Assembly (NCBI GenBank): GCA_028456385.1
Contig: JALNQF010000050.1
Coordinates: forward strand, 186,001-250,000
Source: Ophiosphaerella korrae
Taxonomy: Eukaryota; Ascomycota; Dothideomycetes; Pleosporales; Phaeosphaeriaceae
Reading direction: 5' to 3'
Length of the DNA stretch: 64,000 nt
Positions 21,033 to 32,260 of the stretch are shown piece by piece; the stretch's first letter is position 1, and the number at the start of each line of letters is the position of its first letter. The position numbers were made by a program, and so were the translations under genes. The notes under the pieces were generated by a model, which was given only the letters and a program-made list of their open reading frames with translations, ran no database searches and was not told the DNA's origin.

Positions 21033-21830
21033 CTAGCTATTCCCGCGAGCCCCTACCCTTGACGCGTCTGCTAGCTTTTGGGCAAGCTCGATAGTTTCCT
21101 CTAGCCCTAACTTCGCGTAGTCTTCGTCATCTCGGAAAACCGCTTCCTCCAAATCAAAGAATTTCGCTTTATCGCCTTCGATTATAATATTATACTTGTT
21201 TAGGTCTCCATGGACGACACCCACGGCATGCAACTGCAGCATGGCATCCTCGCAGATCTCCAAATCCTTCACGTCTGGGTGCCGGCCAATGAGAGCCTCC
21301 ATCAAAAAGCCTATAACCCGATCTCTCGTTTCTTCATAAACGTAACCCAAAAACTTTGGCGCAACTGTAACTTCATGCATCTTAAGTGCACCGTAAGCTC
21401 TAATCTCTTTATGAAGAACCTTAAGCTCATATTCAAATCTAGCAATCTTTGAAACGCATATCTTCCCTTGTGTCTCTACAAATGAAGCCCTGTCACTAAT
21501 CCGACGGACCGGAATGAGGTCCAGAAAGTTGTAGTACTGATAGAGGCACATACGAACTGGGAGTTGATATAACCGGTGTGGTTTAAAAGTATCTCGCAGA
21601 CATGAGATCTTGTGAGACGTTCCGTCGACCGTAAGCGTATCCCACGGTTCATTCCAGGCCGGGAGAGAGCGCAATTTTGCAAGTATCCTCGAACTATCGG
21701 TTCGGTCGGCTGTAGGTATGATATCCATATTCAGAATCGAGACGTAGACGATTCTTGCGCCTTTTCGGATTCGGTAGAGGTAGTCGCTATCCTCTAGGTC
21801 GAGGGACAACACTTCCTCCGTGCCCTCCAT
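21033..21830 (-). CDS. Fungal protein kinase-like protein
   Basis: Single-exon gene of 265 residues from ATG at 21830 (MEGTEEVLSL). The C-terminal half has kinase-fold landmarks: a lysine in VSKIARFEYELKVLHKE, a helix-C glutamate in EIRAYGAL, the catalytic loop HGDLNKYNIII (Asp and Asn present) and FFDLEEA in the place of DFG. This matches a large fungal family of small kinase-like proteins, many of which are mislabelled alpha-galactosidase A. The first ~120 residues are the variable domain of that family. Substrate unknown; all catalytic residues look present, so activity is plausible. It is the only intact gene between 18 and 24 kb. Confidence 0.75.
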   Translation of the reverse strand: MEGTEEVLSLDLEDSDYLYRIRKGARIVYVSILNMDIIPTADRTDSSRILAKLRSLPAWNEPWDTLTVDGTSHKISCLRDTFKPHRLYQLPVRMCLYQYYNFLDLIPVRRISDRASFVETQGKICVSKIARFEYELKVLHKEIRAYGALKMHEVTVAPKFLGYVYEETRDRVIGFLMEALIGRHPDVKDLEICEDAMLQLHAVGVVHGDLNKYNIIIEGDKAKFFDLEEAVFRDDEDYAKLGLEETIELAQKLADASRVGARGNS

Positions 21831-22526
21831 GTGTAGCACAGCGACGCGCCTTAACGAGAAATGACGAGTTCTGCAGACCTTCTAGCTCGGAGAAGCTGTC
21901 GCCAAAAAAAAAAAAATCAGTAGGTAATAAGTGGTCTAGTATAAGGGAATAGTAGTATACTATGCGTTGGTGATAGAATATAGAAGTAAAGCACCTAACC
22001 CCAAGTTTGATAGTCCGCACTTTTTTCGCCCCCTGCACACAGCCCACCCCACCAAAATGCCAGAGACCCGACGCACCACACAACAGAAACGTTTTACATA
22101 TAAAACTATAACGCTAACAATGTCATATAAAGTAAGAGTTGGCCTAGATCTACTATAGGTAGAGCTAGACCTTTTTTTTTTTTAGTAGGAAAGAATTGTA
22201 GGAGAAAATAGAGCGTTTTCAGCGTTTTGTAGATATATAAAGTGTCAAGGCCTGCGACAAGTGGAGACTGTATAAAGCAAAGATCCGCGTACATGTCAGG
22301 TGCTAAAACATTTCGGTGGGACGCTCACGCTGGAGAGAGATTCTATGGCTCGAATTCTGGCGAAAAACATGGGCGCAGAAATCGATAACGCGATGGCGCT
22401 TCTGCGGGACTGGAATATTCATATGGATGCGAAACTGGAAGGAAAGCCGAGTGACGTCGACACGACGAACGACAGTAGCGCATCTGAAATAGAGGAGGGA
22501 GACTAAGAAGGATACTCTAATCATTT
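21831..22526. other. Intergenic; small ORF 22345..22506 of doubtful status
   Basis: Holds poly-A (21902..21915) and poly-T (22172..22182) runs. A plus-strand 53-codon frame at 22345..22506 (MARILAKNMGAEI, acidic end SASEIEEGD) looks protein-like, but the sequence before it from ATG 22293 lies in another frame; it could be the end of a frameshifted small gene. Confidence 0.3.
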
Positions 22527-22800
22527 CTAGCACTTAAACCCCTCAACACAAAACAACAATTTCGCAACAACAACATCATCAGCAAATACCAACGACATCC
22601 GCCCCTCCCCTGGTACGCTCGCTTGATCCCACCTAAAATCATCATCCAAGCATGCTATCATCGCATCTCGATACGTCATGCCCATCCTATGCGCGTCGAC
22701 CCCCGAATGATTCAGCACATACATTTAAAGATCCTCACGCCCGTCAAAGCTCGCAATCTCAAAGAGCGCCAATCCGAGCGAGTAAATATCATACTTTAAA
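22527..22800 (-). pseudogene. Protein kinase C-lobe fragment
   Basis: The minus strand reads YDIYSLGLALFEIASFDGRE, the helix-F region of a kinase, then a TAA at 22725..22727 where Gln is likely, then MYVLNHSGVDAHRMGMTYRD and a C-terminal end at 22527. This is the tail of a fungal kinase of the type fused to NLR/HET-like proteins. Nothing of the catalytic loop is visible upstream, so it is a truncated relic. Confidence 0.6.
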
Positions 22801-23125
22801 AAGAAGTATATTTATTCCCTACAGTATAGTTTAGTCGAAGCGGTGGCGTCTGCGATATGATAAATTGGATGTTCTGTTGATGCAAAGTTACCCGCTGTAG
22901 TGAGTATTTTAGCCTCTCAAAAATTGACGAAGTTATCATCGTGACGACCACTAGCCTGATCGAGGTAAAGTTAGCAGGTTTTTGAGATTGCAAGGAAGTG
23001 CAATTAGGGTTGGCAGCTAATGGAGCAATGGAAGTGGGCGGCGAAGGCGGAAGTTGAGGGATATCCGCGTAGCGTTTGAAAGGCTACGAAATCAGGGATA
23101 GAGACAGTTGCTTACGGCTGCACAG

Positions 23126-23770
23126 TTAGCAAACGCTTTCGTATTGGGGGCTACAAACCCTAGGAGGTGTCTTATAGTGTTCGTACCGGGATCTCATACC
23201 TTGGCTGAGCTCCATAGAGGTGTTCAAGCCATGTTTGATCTTCTGCCTAAGAGTGCGGACCTCGAGCGCAGGTGAATTAGTCAGAGATGCATCCTCGGTG
23301 ACTTGTTCAGCTATTGGTCGGACGTCGGGCAGGCCTTCCGGGTGGGAGAGGATCTCGAGAAGGAGCCACCCGAAAGCCTGACTTGATTGGCTTGCATCGT
23401 GAGCAATCTCTTTTGGTGTGCATCGATGAGAGCATTCCAGAAAGACGGTAGTTCGACAACGGCCTCCAACACGCGGTAGAGGAAGTGGCCGCTGGCAAGT
23501 TGCTTGAGGGATGGAGCAGAGAGGCACAGGAGAAGATCCGTGCCCGCACCAATGAGGGATAACCGCCTTGGCACACGTGTCCAAACCCTTTGGCGCTGCA
23601 ATGAGAGTTTCAAAGCTTCAAGTCTCTTCGAAGCATGGGTTTCGTCACAAAGAACTCTCAGAAACTGAGGCCCATCGGCAGCGCTCTTGAGCTCGCGTTT
23701 GCCTTTGACGATGAGCTCGAAGTACTTCGACAGCCTCGCGGACCGGCTGGACGCGCCTTTCCTGAGCGGT
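23126..23770 (-). pseudogene. N-terminal relic of NFX1-type helicase-like protein
   Basis: Two overlapping minus-strand frames carry the pieces: LSLIGAGTDLLLCLSAPSLK then LASGHFLYRVLEAVVELPSF and AHQKRLL in one, and FGWLLLEILSHPEGLPDVRP then IAEQVTEDASL and EVRTLRQKIKH in another, so there is a frameshift near 23370..23400. The pattern resembles the N-terminal helical region of large fungal NFX1/ZNFX1-like superfamily-1 helicases. The helicase core is absent. The 5' end is also missing. Confidence 0.5.
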
Positions 23771-24137
23771 CATGCTGGTCAATCAGACTAGAAAAGCTCG
23801 GAAGAAGTTGTGCGAAAGCAATACATGTACGAAAGTTAGAATGTTTCCAGTAAATGGTACTATTTTGAGACCGTTGCAGCTCAAAATTGGGGGAAACATG
23901 CAACTTTTAATTTCCAATGCAAGGCATCTGCTGCCTGGGTTTGTTGGCCTCTTCAGACAATTTGACACCTATCATTCTTGCGTTGTGCGACAAAAAATGG
24001 GTTACCCACGCCGCATACCCCGCTCAGCCTTGCTGCCCAGGCGACATTGGATATATCAGCCTTTCGTCCCCATTGCAATCTCCACTCCTTTCTCGTACAT
24101 ACCCTTAGATCAGTCGTAACCTGATTTCCACCTCAAC
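23771..24137. other. Promoter region of the RGG-protein gene
   Basis: No gene recognised; precedes the ATG at 24138. Confidence 0.4.
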
Positions 24138-25749
24138 ATGTTGAACAACGGGGGCTACGGACTTGTGTGGGGCTCGTCTTCTGGCTCAGCCTTCTCGGCG
24201 CGTGCACGCGGAGGTAGGGTTGGTTATGCTGGTAGAAGCGGACGCGGTGGTCGTGGCGGCTCATGGCAAAAGCCTAAGCCCCAGAACGCACCTGATACCT
24301 CCCTTCACCCTCTTGGTGAGCTCATAGCTACGCTTGACAACTCATCCCTCGATCTAGCAGCATTATCAACACCTACAACGCCATTTATCACCGACTGCCA
24401 GTATGTCACGTCGTACAATTGGTTGAACGAGGGGGATCCAACTATACTGGTTCCAGGTAAGTTGAGGAGATAGTTGCATTGATCGTGTGGGCTTATCTTG
24501 GGTCAGGAAAACCGCCTTTATGGACACCACTTGATGTACCACGTACCATGAATGAGGACAGTGGTAACTACTTTCGAGACCAAAATGCTGCAAGGTTTCC
24601 GAGCTATCCTACGGAACCAGCTGTTCGAGCGCTCCTAAACACCGACCCCAAATTTCCAATGTCCAACATCGACGTTTTCGCGTGCGGAAGTACGATGGGC
24701 AACTTGCTTCGATTCGCCCGGTCCATCGACAAACCGTTCAGGTTCAGTGTCGAAGTAGTCAATAACACCGTTTTCTTTACCCGCAAGGAGAATGACCCCA
24801 AGGAGCTTATTGAGGGCATACACGGGTATGGTCACACATTCCCTGGTAGGCTTCCCTTGCTATTCAATCGGCAACATCCCTAATCGTGCATCTAGAGAAC
24901 TACACAACTTGGGAGAAGGAAGTGAAAGGCTCGGAAACCCATCAGCGAGTGGTCCAGTATCGCTTCGGTGGATTTAAGTGCCTTGTGCGGTTTGAGTGCG
25001 ACGGTTATCTGGGAGGCTCGACAACCAGGAATGCAAATGCCAACCATGGATCAAGTACAGGTTCAGTTGATGAGGATATTGCGAACATCCTCGGAGCAGC
25101 ATCAGTCAGTCAGCATGTCTCTACAAAAAACGACCTGACCCTCAAGATTGGTGGATCCGAGGTGCCGCAAGAGTCTATCTTCGATCTGAAAACCCGATCT
25201 GGAAAGTACGGCAAGCAAATTGACATGGGAGACCAACTTCCATCTCTTTGGCTAAAGCAGGTTCCGAACTTTGTGGTAGCCTACCACAACGGTGCAGGTC
25301 TCTTCGAAAAAGACAAGATTCAAGTTCGCAATGTGCGAGAAGATATTCAAAGATGGGAGGCAGAGAACACAGCTGCACTGAAACGAATGGCAGCACTCAT
25401 AGGCAAGATTATCAGCTTTGCCAAAGCCAACGACGAGCACCGGATTGATGTCTATTGCCCTTCTGTGAATCTCCTGGAGATTCGAAAACAAATCAAGGGT
25501 GGATCCCGTGTCCTGCCATCGTCTCTCAGGGCCGAATGGGTTACTAAACCCATCTCTTCTTTCAGCGCAGCTGCCAAGCCGTATAGCGATCCCGACGACG
25601 GCCGCAAGGAGGACATCTACCAGAAAGACTACGGTAAATCCAAGAACCGGAGTGGATCCGGTAACGATGACAGCAGTGTCGAGGATGAGCCTGATTACAC
25701 CGCTTGCTCAGCAGAAGGCTGTGGGTACTGTGGTCACTGCTATTATTGA
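24138..25749 (+). CDS. RGG-tailed fungal protein, 'GGPP synthetase' mislabelled family
   Basis: Intact: exons 24138..24456, 24507..24845 and 24896..25749 (1512 nt, 503 residues). Introns of 50 bp each have GTAAGT/GTCAG and GTAGGC/TCTAG with CCTAATC; both junctions keep phase (..VPGK.., ..TFPENYTTWEKE..). The N-terminus has an Arg/Gly-rich stretch (RARGGRVGYAGRSGRGGRGG) suited to RNA binding. The core includes FGGFKCLVRFECDGYL, LPSLWLKQVPNFVVAYHN and ends TACSAEGCGYCGHCYY. Relatives are often called geranylgeranyl pyrophosphate synthetase, yet no DDxxD prenyl-synthase motif is visible. The ordering of the motifs faintly recalls DXO/Rai1-type decapping nucleases; that is inference. It converges on Argonaute, about 720 bp away. 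Confidence 0.82.
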
Positions 25750-26471
25750 GACTTTACTGTCTTGTTTCATCATACTCTTGAAGAGAAACACCACCAGGGA
25801 TGCACGTTACAATATTTATTATGAGAGCTACTTAGGCTCCTAATGATTGACGACTTTATTGTGATGGATTAGTGTGGGGTTTCCGTCATGCAGGGGTTTT
25901 GTTAGAGAATGGGAACAAGAAGTGATGGCTATTCAACTATGGTGGACTAGGGACCTTTAATACAAGGTGTTGATCCATTACAGTGGTGTAGTTGTTTTGA
26001 GGGAACAGCACATGACGTAGTTGCCTGTCAGCCACAAGTGGCATAATGAAGTCAGCAAGCACAATTGTGCATAGAAGACCATCTCATAGAATATGCCCTT
26101 AAGAAACACAACTCAACTCTTGCAACCCAGTGGGTAAAGAGATGTATCCTAGTAAACAGAGAGGCGTGTGTGCCCCAAACCAACAGTTTTCCACTACGAC
26201 GGACGCACGTTACGTTGTATTCTGCGATGCTATAAGGATCGGTCATCATCCCTGAAAGTATCCAATTTGAAATCATATCCTAAAATATATAGTACGGATT
26301 ACTCCATTCTCCATTTGCCATAATTGTGTGCCACTTATTGGCTCATAGTTCTCCTGGTCCTGTCTCGCTCCTTACCAACTTCCCTTCCATAATCTTCTTT
26401 ATCATAGCGATATTCATAATTACCCTTCCGTGAGCATACTCTCGCAAAGGGTGCTTTCGCGATATTGAAGT
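25750..26471. other. Convergent intergenic spacer
   Basis: Between the stop codons of the RGG-protein gene and Argonaute. No gene recognised; it must hold both 3' ends. Confidence 0.5.
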
Positions 26472-29400
26472 CTAGATATAGAACATACTATCCTTCAGCT
26501 TTGCGTGGATCTGCACATCATTAGAACTAGGCTGCCCGGCTCCTCCAGCTGCAGACGTTCCAGCCACGGACGGGGCCGCACTCGGTGACGGCGAGTCGAA
26601 CAAACTCGCCAAGTAGCATCGCGCGCGCTCACACGCGAGATCAGCGTAGTATGCCGGCGGGCACAGACTAACAGCCTTGGTCGCGCGGCCGAACAAGTAG
26701 CACATGTTATGCGTGAGATCTTCAACGACATCAGCTATGTTCTGGAACGGGGGCGGAACGCCCTTCGCATAACTCTGCCGGAAAATTTCGTCATGCACGA
26801 TGTAATAATGACATGGGCGCGCGGTTCCCTGAAGTGCGGCGTGCGCCTGCAAGAAGAAATCCCAGTTCCGCGCTTCAGTCACCCCACGGTCGACGACGGT
26901 GCCAGGTTTAGTGTTGCCAGACCTATCGCAGTCCTGCTTGGTAGTGGGGTAGAATCTCGTTTTGTGCCGCTTGCCGCAGATTATGATGGTGAAGCGTGGA
27001 AAGCCCTTTTTGGTGTCGGTTGCTGGGTACACTTGTTCGCATGCACGGCGAAGTTGGGGAAGTTCTTGTGAGAGGACCATGTCATACTGGCCTTCAGAGA
27101 CCCCATCGCGGTAGATGAGAATATTTTCAGGGAAAGCGGTGTGTTTGCCTTTGGTCTTCCAAAGGTTAAGACGAGACTTCAGCATCTCAGCAAGGTCGTC
27201 CACGTTCTCTTGCCTCGCGCGTTGGACGCGCAAGGTTGCGGGCCATTGGCCTAGGAACCTATCGACGGAAGCCACCATTGCAGAGACAGAAGGCGCATTA
27301 GAAGAGGACCCAGGTGAAGGGTGTGTTACGTCGATGCCGACAACCATTGTCTTGTTCTGATCGACGATGCCGAGGTTCTTATTCTCCACGATCTGATTGA
27401 TGCCACCGAGTTTAAGATTAAACTTCAAAGCGACATTGGCCATATATTGGTCGCGGCCGCGGTCTTTGGCTAGTTTGGAGCCCACAGAGCAGATCGTGTG
27501 GATACCATAGTCCTTGTCGGCGAGCGTCTTGATACGCTTGTATAGTGGTATGTTGGCTTCAGGCAGGACGATAAAAAGGAGATCCAAAGCTCCAGCAGCG
27601 CGCTGTAAGGTTGAGCTAATCGTAGGGTCATCTGGGTGCTGAAGTTGGAGGCGTTGGCCTGGGAACGGTGGAGCGGCGTTGACGCCGATTCTCCCTAAGG
27701 CTTGATGGAACTCATTCATTACGGCCCCTAGGTTTTGCGAGTCGAAGGAATCGCGTGCTCGGGGAAGCGAGATCATCAAGTATGACCACTTGGCAAGCGA
27801 GGCGCCGGTGTTGAATTTGATATTGATCATATTCCAACTACCAAAGCGTGGCTCGGCGGTCTTGTTGCCCTTGTAGATAACCTTCGGGCCCGTAAGGACC
27901 CGACCAGGGACTTTGATGAGCCCTGGCGTAATTTTGAGGCCAAAAGAACGCTAGACGAAGTTAGTATGATATGTTTGGATGTAAAAGCGGAGAAGTACCA
28001 ATAGCACATTGGAATTCTCATCAAGACCAACAGTCTGTACGCCATCGCTAATAATTGAGTTCGCATTCTCCCATGGCTTTCGAACAGCGTGGCGAATCAT
28101 CTGCTGCGTTTGGGCGCTGTCGAGCTTCGACCTAGAGGGCTGACCCGGGAGGACAATGCAGACTTCTGCTGGGAGATACATCGGATTATCACGATTGCCG
28201 CAGTTGATCAACGGAAGTTCGGGATGTTGCAGGACTCGGTTGTATGCTGCGTCGCAGTCAGCTAAATCAAAAGGTGTATAGGGAAAATAACGTACTTGTT
28301 TTGAAAAAGTCAAACACACTGATGTACTTCCCAGATCCAGAAGCTGCTGCGCTCTCTGGCTGATTCTTGCCCTTGCCCTTTCCCTTGCCCTTCCCTTTCG
28401 TGCCTCCCTTAACTTCCGCCTTGGGTGTACCAGAGGAGCCGGTTTCACCGTCAAGCCAGAACTGGACATCTTTGGCACCTGCCCCATGCTGACTAACGCG
28501 AGGTGGGTGGGCCATGCGATGTCCATCATCCCTCCTAGCGAGTCCAAAGATAGTCTTGACTCGGGGAATTATTTCATTGGCTTTATTGCGCTTCTCGGGT
28601 AAATGCGTGGTATGAACACGAACCAATTTGAGAAATCTTTCTAACGCGACCGTGCTGCGAACGCCGTAACTGTTCATGAGCGCCAGTAAAGGACCAGCGT
28701 GGAAGAAAGCTCCATGGCTGACATTGATGTTGACCAGGATACGACAAGTCGCAGTGCGCACGCTCGAAAAGAAGCCCCGAATGACTTCTAAGCCGGAACC
28801 GAGATCCCCACTTGCTGCGTTCCGAATCAGGGAAAAGCTCTTTGTCGATCCAATCGTGACAAGGTTGTTTGCGGACTTGGTGTAGTGATTTAAAAAGATA
28901 TTTAGAGCTTGTATCAACTCCTGCTTATCCCCAAAAGACTGCCCGAGATTCGTGGAGTTTAGGTGGTCGATCAACGATCCGATACTCAAAGTCTTCGTGT
29001 ATAGGACGCGGATCTTGTATGTGGCTCCAGTCGCCGGCTCGTCTTCACCTTCGTTACGATACTGGACCTCGATAATGGTCTCGTCACGTGGAAACTTAGT
29101 TTTGGAGATAAGGGTAGACCGGAAGTCAGTTGCAAGGTCGCCCTGGTGCGGTGCCAATTCTGCTGACTGGAGCAGTAGCTGCACGAGCCGGAAATTCTTC
29201 CTGCCAGTGGCCTCTGGGCTGATCTGGATGTCGTACCGATGCAGAATCATGTTTGATGGCGGCAATAACTCCACGTAGTTTGCAGTGAGTTCAACTTTGA
29301 CACCCTTTGTACCATATCCGGGACGGCTAGGGAAACCTTCGGTCAGCTTAAGGCTGCTAAGGTTAAGCGTCTTCTTTGTCGCTGGATGCAACGCGTCTTC

Positions 29401-29740
29401 GACTTTCGCGACTTTGGGATCTTGGCCTCGAGAGTTGCTATAAACATAGTTAACGTGTTGTACGACTACAATCTTGCTGTGAGGCTCCATCTTACGAGAA
29501 GACAAGGATGTCTTGTTGGCCACCACCAGGCGACCCTCCATACCCTCCCCTTCCACCTCCACCTCTATCACCTCGAAAACCGCCGCTGCCTCCCCGTCCT
29601 TCATAATCACCTTGTCCGCCTCTTCCTCCGCCTCTTCCTCCGCCCCTTCCCCCGCCCCTTCCTCCGCCTCCACGGTCCCCACGGTCTCCACGGAAGGCGC
29701 CTCGTCCTCTATCGCTACCGCCTCTATGCCCACTAGACAT
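26472..29740 (-). CDS. Argonaute (QDE-2-like) RNA-silencing protein
   Basis: Core of RNA-induced silencing complexes: binds small RNA and can slice complementary RNA. Exons 29740..29496, 29437..28296, 28246..27999 and 27950..26472 give 3114 nt, 1037 residues. Introns of 58, 49 and 48 bp have GTAAGA/TATAG, GTACGT/GCAG with CTGAC, and GTACTT/TCTAG with CTAAC; all keep phase. The N-terminus is a ~75-residue RGG/glycine-rich tail, followed by the N domain, linker, PAZ (exon 2), the ArgoMid region (TYNRVLQHPELPLINCGNRD, YLPAEVC) and PIWI. The slicer triad is visible: Asp in VVGIDVTHP (about residue 751), Asp in IYRDGVSEGQ (about 830) and His in YYIVHDEIF (about 938). Full length and apparently active. 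It lies 5 kb from a RIP-ruined retrotransposon nest. Confidence 0.95.
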
Positions 29741-30587
29741 GGTACTGAGTGGCTGAGTGAAGCACTCCAGACAGAATCTCCCAATAATAATAATAATAAT
29801 AAGACTAGGTTTACGATGAATGCGGCGATGAATGCGGTGTTGAATGAGGTTGAAGGCTGAAAGATGGATCCACTAGATGACGAGGGCTAGCAAACTAACG
29901 TGTCTGTGCGCGTGATGCTCCAGTTCGCGTGATGCCCCACCCTCACCAAAGTCGCTATCTCAAAGATGAGGCTGCAGAGCCACATACAATAGCTATTATT
30001 ACGAGATTTGATAGCGGGGCAGTAACTAGTTGTTTGCGAGTAACTCAGACTATATAAATTTTGCTGGGAGGCTGACGTTGCGGCCAGAGCGAGTATTTTT
30101 GAGTGGAGCTACTGATGCAGCTTAGAAACTCTGGTAAGATATTCCCCTACTATAATTTATTAGTAGTAATTTCTATTAGGGTAGAATCTACCCTAAACCA
30201 GTGATGAAATCGCCCGCTCATTTCTATCGAACGCAACGAGGACGACGGTAACGTTCCGCAAGTTTCCACGTTCTGGCCACAATAACCTACGGTGAGATTA
30301 ACGTTAGAAGTCTTGCATAAGCAGCGATGGCTTAAGGAAGAATTTCCAAAAGCAGATGACAGGGACGCCACTATGTATATTAAGTTAGTCTTTAATTGAA
30401 CCGGCGAGACTCCGCTATATGAATAATACTTAGAGATATCGTCTTCCCAAAGGGTAATTAAGCGCAACATTGGATTATTCAGTGGGCCTTGGTGACAGCG
30501 CGTCTTTGTGACGGTGACTTGATCAGTGCAACTTATCTGCGCATAGTCTGAAAGCCTATTCTATAGCAAACATACCAGATTGCCAGA
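29741..30587. other. Argonaute promoter side, nothing else recognised
   Basis: Contains an (AAT)n run at about 29783..29802 just upstream of the Argonaute ATG. Frames here show no known domain. Confidence 0.45.
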
Positions 30588-30650
30588 GGCTGGTAAATGT
30601 CTAAAGACCAGTATTTGCCTAAAGGCTGGTACTTGCCTAAAGGCTGCACC
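30588..30650. repeat. 18-bp tandem repeat, 3.5 copies
   Basis: Units at 30588..30605, 30606..30623 and 30624..30641 share the pattern GGCTGGTAYTTGCCTAAA, followed by a half copy. It lies close to the 5' end of the LINE fragment. Confidence 0.75.
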
Positions 30651-30735
30651 AGAGATTTGACTGAGCTGCCTATTATTAGGAGGATCCTATTCGGGGCCGT
30701 CAAAAAGCCCTTTAGACCCCGGAGAGGTGTCCCAG

Positions 30736-32043
30736 CCAATCATCGCCTAGAGAAACGCCGCCAATATGTCGTCCCACCATGGTGGACACCGCCCCCCAGG
30801 GCCCCCACATGCATTGCAGAGTCTAAGGATGCTGCAATTGAAGAGCATAACGCCATGGAGGGAGAAGCACTATGCATATATACCGACGCAAGTGCCGTCA
30901 AAGGCCATGTAGGCGCAGCCGTGATAGCGTTAAATCAGACGCGGGATGGATGCAGCATAAGGAGAATGGAATACATGGGAAAATCAACTACCTCAAATAT
31001 ATACGCAGCAGAGCTCAGAGGAATAGGGATGGCATTCCAGCTGGTACTAGATATACACACGTCGACAAACACCCCCGGCGACTGCATTGTTTTCACAGAC
31101 AACCAAGCCGCCATCCGAGCGATAGCGAACCCCAAGACCTAGTCAGGACAATACATCCTAATGGCAGCCATACAAGCACTCGACGAGCCCGCATCGAGGA
31201 GGAAGTCCAGATCCGATAGATCCCAGCCCACGAAAAAATACTCGGCAACGACTTTGCCGACGAAGCAGCTAAGGAAGCTACTGGCCAAAACCCACGCCGG
31301 GAGTCACCACCTGAACCAGACTCGCTCCGGATCCTGACAGCAACCACAAAACCTACCATCCGCCAGAAGATGAGAGAGGAATGGGAGGCATCGTGGCAGG
31401 AGGCCAAGCACGGCAGGCAACTGCATAGGCTGGGCGTGAAACCGGGTAAAGAAATCCTCAAGATGCACATCGGAACACCCAGAGCGATCAGCTCAGTCAT
31501 CACGCAAATGCGCACGGGCAAGATTGGTCTAAGAGCCTATCTCCACGCCATCAACAAGGCGGACACCGACGAATGCCAATGCGGACTCAGAAAGCAAACC
31601 GTACAGCACGTAATCCTGAAATGTCAGAACTAGATAGAGGAGCGACAAGAGATGTGGGCAGGCAAACAATTATGCAAGGACCTCAAGAAAGTTCTCTGTA
31701 AACCGTTAATAGCAGTATAAGCAGCTAAGATGATGTTGAGGACAGGATTGCTAAGACAATTCTGGGCAATCTCATTTACAGTACTATGACATGCAATAAC
31801 GTAGACGAGTGATTATCGTTAAACAGAAGGTGAGGAGGGCCAGGAAAGGCCTGACAGGTTCAGAGATACAGAACAGCCATTGGAGCTATAGACGGAGGAT
31901 CCAACTATCATTTGAAAGGAAGCAGTTCGGGCCAAGAACAACTTACTTCTGAAAATGTGAAGGGGAACACCTGTATTTATAGCTGAACGCCGCATAGCCG
32001 CCACTATGGCGGCTGGGACAGCCTATGACGTAATCAATCAATC
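30736..32043 (+). mobile_element. 5'-truncated Tad1-like LINE fragment
   Basis: Only the 3' end of a non-LTR retrotransposon remains. It starts inside the conserved YVVPPWW segment before RNase H and ends in an (AATC)n tail, TAATCAATCAATC, at 32043. The 11-bp sequence AGGTGTCCCAG lies on both sides (30725..30735 and 32044..32054), fitting a target-site duplication, although the right copy is also part of the minisatellite. Confidence 0.75.
30752..31726 (+). pseudogene. LINE ORF2 tail: RNase H and zinc-binding end, broken
   Basis: RNase H landmarks are IYTDASAVKGHVGAAV, YAAELRGIGMAF and VFTDNQAAIRAI, i.e. the D-E-D residues. The frame stops at 31140..31142 (TAG after NPKT, Gln expected), continues SGQYILMAAIQALDEP, shifts, meets TAG again before [20 protein letters not shown], and runs on to a C-terminal zinc-binding motif [17 protein letters not shown], then another stop where Trp is usual. 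Reverse transcriptase and endonuclease are absent. Confidence 0.8.
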
Positions 32044-32047
32044 AGGT

Positions 32048-32260
32048 GTCCCAGTCACATTCGTCTCCCCGGAGAGATGTCCCAGTCACATTCGTCTCCC
32101 CGGAGAGATGTCCCAGTCACATTCGTCTCCCCGGAGAGATGTCCCAGTCACATTCGTCTCCCCGGAGAGATGTCCCAGTCACATTCATCTCCCCGGAGAG
32201 ACGTCCCCGGACTTGTCTTCCCGGAGAGGCGTCCCAGCTAGATTACTCTCCCCGGCAAAT
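32048..32260. repeat. 31-bp minisatellite
   Basis: Five near-perfect 31-bp units start at 32048, 32079, 32110, 32141 and 32172, each beginning GTCCCAGTCACATTC and ending CCCCGGAGAGAT; two shorter, degenerate units follow. A related piece (CCCCGGAGAGGTGTCCCAG) sits left of the LINE at about 30717..30735. Confidence 0.92.

Noticed and set aside
24138..25749. Prenyl (geranylgeranyl pyrophosphate) synthase call
   Set aside because: Database names for relatives suggest it, but no DDxxD-type aspartate-rich motifs are visible and the sequence has RGG and Cys-rich ends instead.
29386..29860. Plus-strand frames opposite the Argonaute N-terminus
   Set aside because: Proline/serine/histidine-rich shadows of the RGG-coding repeat; no motif and no splice structure.
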